NCBI RefSeq assembly: GCF_014695395.1
Contig: NZ_JACJOF010000013.1
Span: 185,884-249,883 of the forward strand
Length of the DNA: 64,000 nt
From: Nodosilinea sp. FACHB-131
Lineage (GTDB): Bacteria > Cyanobacteriota > Cyanobacteriia > Phormidesmidales > Phormidesmidaceae
Reading direction: 5' to 3'
Of the stretch, positions 62,393 to 64,000 are shown piece by piece. Every line of letters starts with the position of its first letter. Position 1 is the first letter of the stretch. The notes beneath the pieces were generated by a model. The model was not told the DNA's origin. It worked only from the letters and a program-made list of their open reading frames with translations, and did no database searches. The position numbers were made by a program, and so were the translations under genes.

Positions 62393-62800
62393 CTAGGGTT
62401 GGTTGCCTTCAGTTGCGATCGCTAACTGCACTCCAGGTAAAGTCCGTAACTGATCCATAACCGCCACAACCTGCCCATGACTAACTGACTGGTCTGCTCG
62501 AATTACCACAAGGCCACCGTTTGTCAGCGTACCCAAGGTTTGGACTGCCTCCAAAAGCTGCTCATCGGCTACTGCACGCTCCCCCACAAACAGCTCACCA
62601 GCCGCATTCAAAGACACTACAACCTGGCGTTGATCTTGAGTTTCCGCTGTTTCTGCCCCTGGCAGCACCACCGGCAGCCCCTGATTACGAGTCAAAAACA
62701 AACTAGAGACAATAAAAAACGCCAACACCGCAAAGACTACATCAATCATCGGCACGATGTTGATTTGCACAGGCGGTTCCGGCTCTTCAGGAAGATTCAT
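62393..62800 (-). CDS. ExbD/TolR family protein, orphan
   Basis: The 135-residue protein from ATG 62800 has the ExbD layout: short cytoplasmic start, one membrane helix (INIVPMIDVVFAVLAFFIVS, about residues 12-32, with the conserved Asp in MIDVVF) and a periplasmic domain with GELFVGERAV, RADQSVSHGQVVAVMDQL and VQLAIAT. ExbD works with ExbB to pass proton energy to TonB. No exbB is visible here. The EVE gene ends 25 bp upstream, and the frame extends 32 codons back into it, but those residues are not family sequence. Confidence 0.88.
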   Translation of the reverse strand: MNLPEEPEPPVQINIVPMIDVVFAVLAFFIVSSLFLTRNQGLPVVLPGAETAETQDQRQVVVSLNAAGELFVGERAVADEQLLEAVQTLGTLTNGGLVVIRADQSVSHGQVVAVMDQLRTLPGVQLAIATEGNQP

Positions 62801-62825
62801 AATTAAAATTTTGAATAAAACAAAG

Positions 62826-63317
62826 TCACTTCGGGATAACCAACTCGCGGAACCAGGCAGACTTAACTTTGTGTAACAACATTTCAGCCACCACATTATC
62901 GACCGGCATCACAGACAAACGATTTCCTGGTCGCACGACCCACAGTTCTTCAGGAGAAAATGTATTCCGAAGTTCCTCCAAGGAGATAGTAGTTTTGAAC
63001 GTTTCCAAATAACCTACTGTTACTGTATGCCAGCGTGGTTTATCGTTAGAGGATTTGGGATCATAATAATTACTTGTTGGGTCGAACTGGCTTGGATCAA
63101 TTACATTAGTTTTTACAACTTCCATTAAGCCTACAATGGCTGGGGTTTTGACGTTTGAATGATAAAAAAAAGCCTTGTCTCCTAAAGCCATACTGTTAAG
63201 AAAATTACGAGCCTGATAGTTGCGTACCCCGTCCCAAATTTCAGTGCGATCGTGCTCCAAATCTTGAATGCTATAAACATCAGGTTCGGACTTCATCAAC
63301 CAGTAAGCCATCGCCAA
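62826..63317 (-). CDS. EVE domain-containing protein
   Basis: The 163-residue protein matches the EVE (DUF55) fold, related to YTH/PUA domains that bind modified bases: YWLMKSEPDVYSIQDLEHDR, IWDGVRNYQARNFLNSMALG, AFFYHSNVKTPAIVGLMEVV. EVE proteins are thought to bind modified nucleobases in DNA or RNA; the exact ligand is unknown. The start overlaps the end of tsaE by about 38 bp (ATG 63317 or ATG 63311), so coupled translation is likely. A link between tRNA modification (TsaE) and a modified-base reader is suggestive. Confidence 0.85.
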   Translation of the reverse strand: MAMAYWLMKSEPDVYSIQDLEHDRTEIWDGVRNYQARNFLNSMALGDKAFFYHSNVKTPAIVGLMEVVKTNVIDPSQFDPTSNYYDPKSSNDKPRWHTVTVGYLETFKTTISLEELRNTFSPEELWVVRPGNRLSVMPVDNVVAEMLLHKVKSAWFRELVIPK

Positions 63318-63792
63318 CTACCTTCCTCAACAAAGTCACCTGAACATCGCCGTAAGCCATTAACGTAGCTTGTCGTCCACCTGTGGAGACATGCTCAAGC
63401 CTGAGAGATATCGCTGACTGAAGAGGTTCACGTATACGCTCCGCCCATTCAATCGCTAACACGCCAGAAAGTGCTTCACCCCCATCACAATAAACTTCAT
63501 CCAATTCCAGCGCATCTACTTGACTCGTTTCCAAACGATATAGGTCTACATGATAGAGAGGAATACGCCCTTCCAAGTACTCATTGATAAGGGTAAACGT
63601 AGGACTACTGATTGGCTCCACAACCCCAAGGCCAGCTCCCAGCCCTTGTATCAACGTTGTCTTTCCACTACCTAAATCTCCAAAGAGCAACAGTATGGTT
63701 CCTCTAGAACAAAATTGCCCTAGTTTATAACCAAGATTATGGGTTGCATTGGGATTTGACAGATTGATAACAAAGGAGAAGAGCTTACTCAT
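63280..63792 (-). CDS. tsaE: tRNA threonylcarbamoyladenosine biosynthesis ATPase TsaE
   Basis: TsaE is the ATPase partner of TsaB/TsaD that makes t6A37 in tRNAs reading ANN codons. From ATG 63792 the 170-residue product has Walker A LFGDLGSGKTTLIQGL near residue 38, SSPTFTLINEY, and YHVDLYRLE, all typical. The frame also reads from ATG 63810. The C-terminal 20 residues run past the usual end and overlap the EVE gene, which may be a small fusion or an artefact of overlap. Confidence 0.93.
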   Translation of the reverse strand: MSKLFSFVINLSNPNATHNLGYKLGQFCSRGTILLLFGDLGSGKTTLIQGLGAGLGVVEPISSPTFTLINEYLEGRIPLYHVDLYRLETSQVDALELDEVYCDGGEALSGVLAIEWAERIREPLQSAISLRLEHVSTGGRQATLMAYGDVQVTLLRKVVGDGLLVDEVRT

Positions 63793-63840
63793 TAATGCAA
63801 CAACCCTCAATATAGCTCTCGAGACACCAGCTATAGTATC

Positions 63841-63885
63841 AATTAAAAACCCCTACCATTTCTCCGAGGAGTGATGGTAGGGGTT
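63841..63885 (-). terminator. Terminator of the rRNA operon (minus strand)
   Basis: AACCCCTACCAT at 63848-63859 pairs with ATGGTAGGGGTT at 63874-63885 around a 14-base loop; on the minus strand the stem runs into five T bases (63845-63849 read as A on plus). It lies just downstream of the 5S gene. Confidence 0.88.
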
Positions 63886-63894
63886 AGAGTAAGG

Positions 63895-64000
63895 ACCTGG
63901 CATCGAGCTATTTTGACAAGGGGCAACCCCCTCACTATCTTCGCCGCAGCTGCGTTTCACGACTGAGTTCGGGATGGGTCAGAGTGGGACCACAGCGCCA
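63895..64000 (-). rRNA. rrf: 5S ribosomal RNA, partial (5' end beyond the right edge)
   Basis: The minus strand contains the 5S core CATCCCGAACTCAGTCGTGA followed by AACGCAGCTGCGGCGAAGAT and the cyanobacterial end AAAATAGCTCGATGCCAGGT. About 106 nt are inside the window, and the first dozen or so lie to the right. The gene is transcribed leftwards and is followed by a terminator, so it should be the last gene of an rRNA operon. Confidence 0.95.

Overview
The window is cyanobacterial chromosome. The evidence is the dense use of the HIP1 octamer GCGATCGC throughout, cyanobacterium-specific genes (psb27 for photosystem II assembly, ndhN of the photosynthetic NDH-1 complex, the circadian redox protein gene ldpA next to ndhN, a Ycf45-type R3H ATPase, cyanobacterial RRM proteins) and the cyanobacterial order of the ribosomal protein genes. 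GC content is moderate to high. No tRNA, CRISPR array, phage or insertion sequence was seen. Species cannot be told from the sequence alone; a Leptolyngbya-like filamentous lineage would fit, but that is a guess.

Layout. 1-5.0 kb (minus): the S10-type ribosomal operon rplC-rplD-rplW-rplB-rpsS-rplV-rpsC-rplP-rpmC-rpsQ, leaving the window at the left edge, with a candidate promoter at 5285-5313. 5.4-9.8 kb (plus): ndhN, ldpA, the R3H ATPase and psb27, closed by a strong terminator. 9.85-16.1 kb (plus): a detached alpha operon with its own promoter, rpmJ-rpsM-rpsK-rpoA-rplQ-truA-rplM-rpsI-rpmE-prfA, followed by an SbcD/Mre11-like nuclease. 17.5-29.8 kb: a mixed housekeeping block (TauE/SafE permease, an M48-like pseudoprotease, an RRM protein, an SRPBCC protein, a five-module MscS-related protein, ppk1, clpS overlapping a CPBP membrane protease gene, a STAS protein). 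29.9-37.3 kb: a fused radical SAM protein, an exported unknown, a PotD-like binding protein, a PLP-dependent dehydratase, a DUF938 methyltransferase.

37.3-39.9 kb is the least ordinary stretch: a frame-broken small gene, a short GDN-repeat reading frame, four hairpins in 170 nt, and two unrecognised proteins in AT-richer DNA. 39.9-46.4 kb holds a stress-type glycine-zipper protein, a ROK kinase, a YdcF protein, a PP2C phosphatase and an nfeD-SPFH operon. 46.6-50.1 kb is a two-gene signalling pair (GAF-PAS histidine kinase; REC-GGDEF-EAL with a degenerate GGDEF). 50.6-57.9 kb carries a PGM1-like ATP-grasp ligase and a cell-wall pair (S13 D-Ala-D-Ala carboxypeptidase, TPR lytic transglycosylase), then pepA. 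58.7-63.8 kb has a GT25-like glycosyltransferase, a second RRM protein, a DUF697-type GTPase, a small Cys-rich membrane protein, an orphan ExbD, an EVE protein and tsaE. The last 150 bases are the 3' end and terminator of a 5S rRNA on the minus strand, so an rRNA operon lies to the right.

The best candidates for new biology are the TPR/M48-like/OB pseudoprotease with all three zinc ligands replaced, the hairpin cluster at 38033-38202, the CRP-type operator at 29285-29300 near a STAS gene, and the relocation of the alpha operon with an internal terminator. I saw no clear multi-gene defence or otherwise undescribed system.
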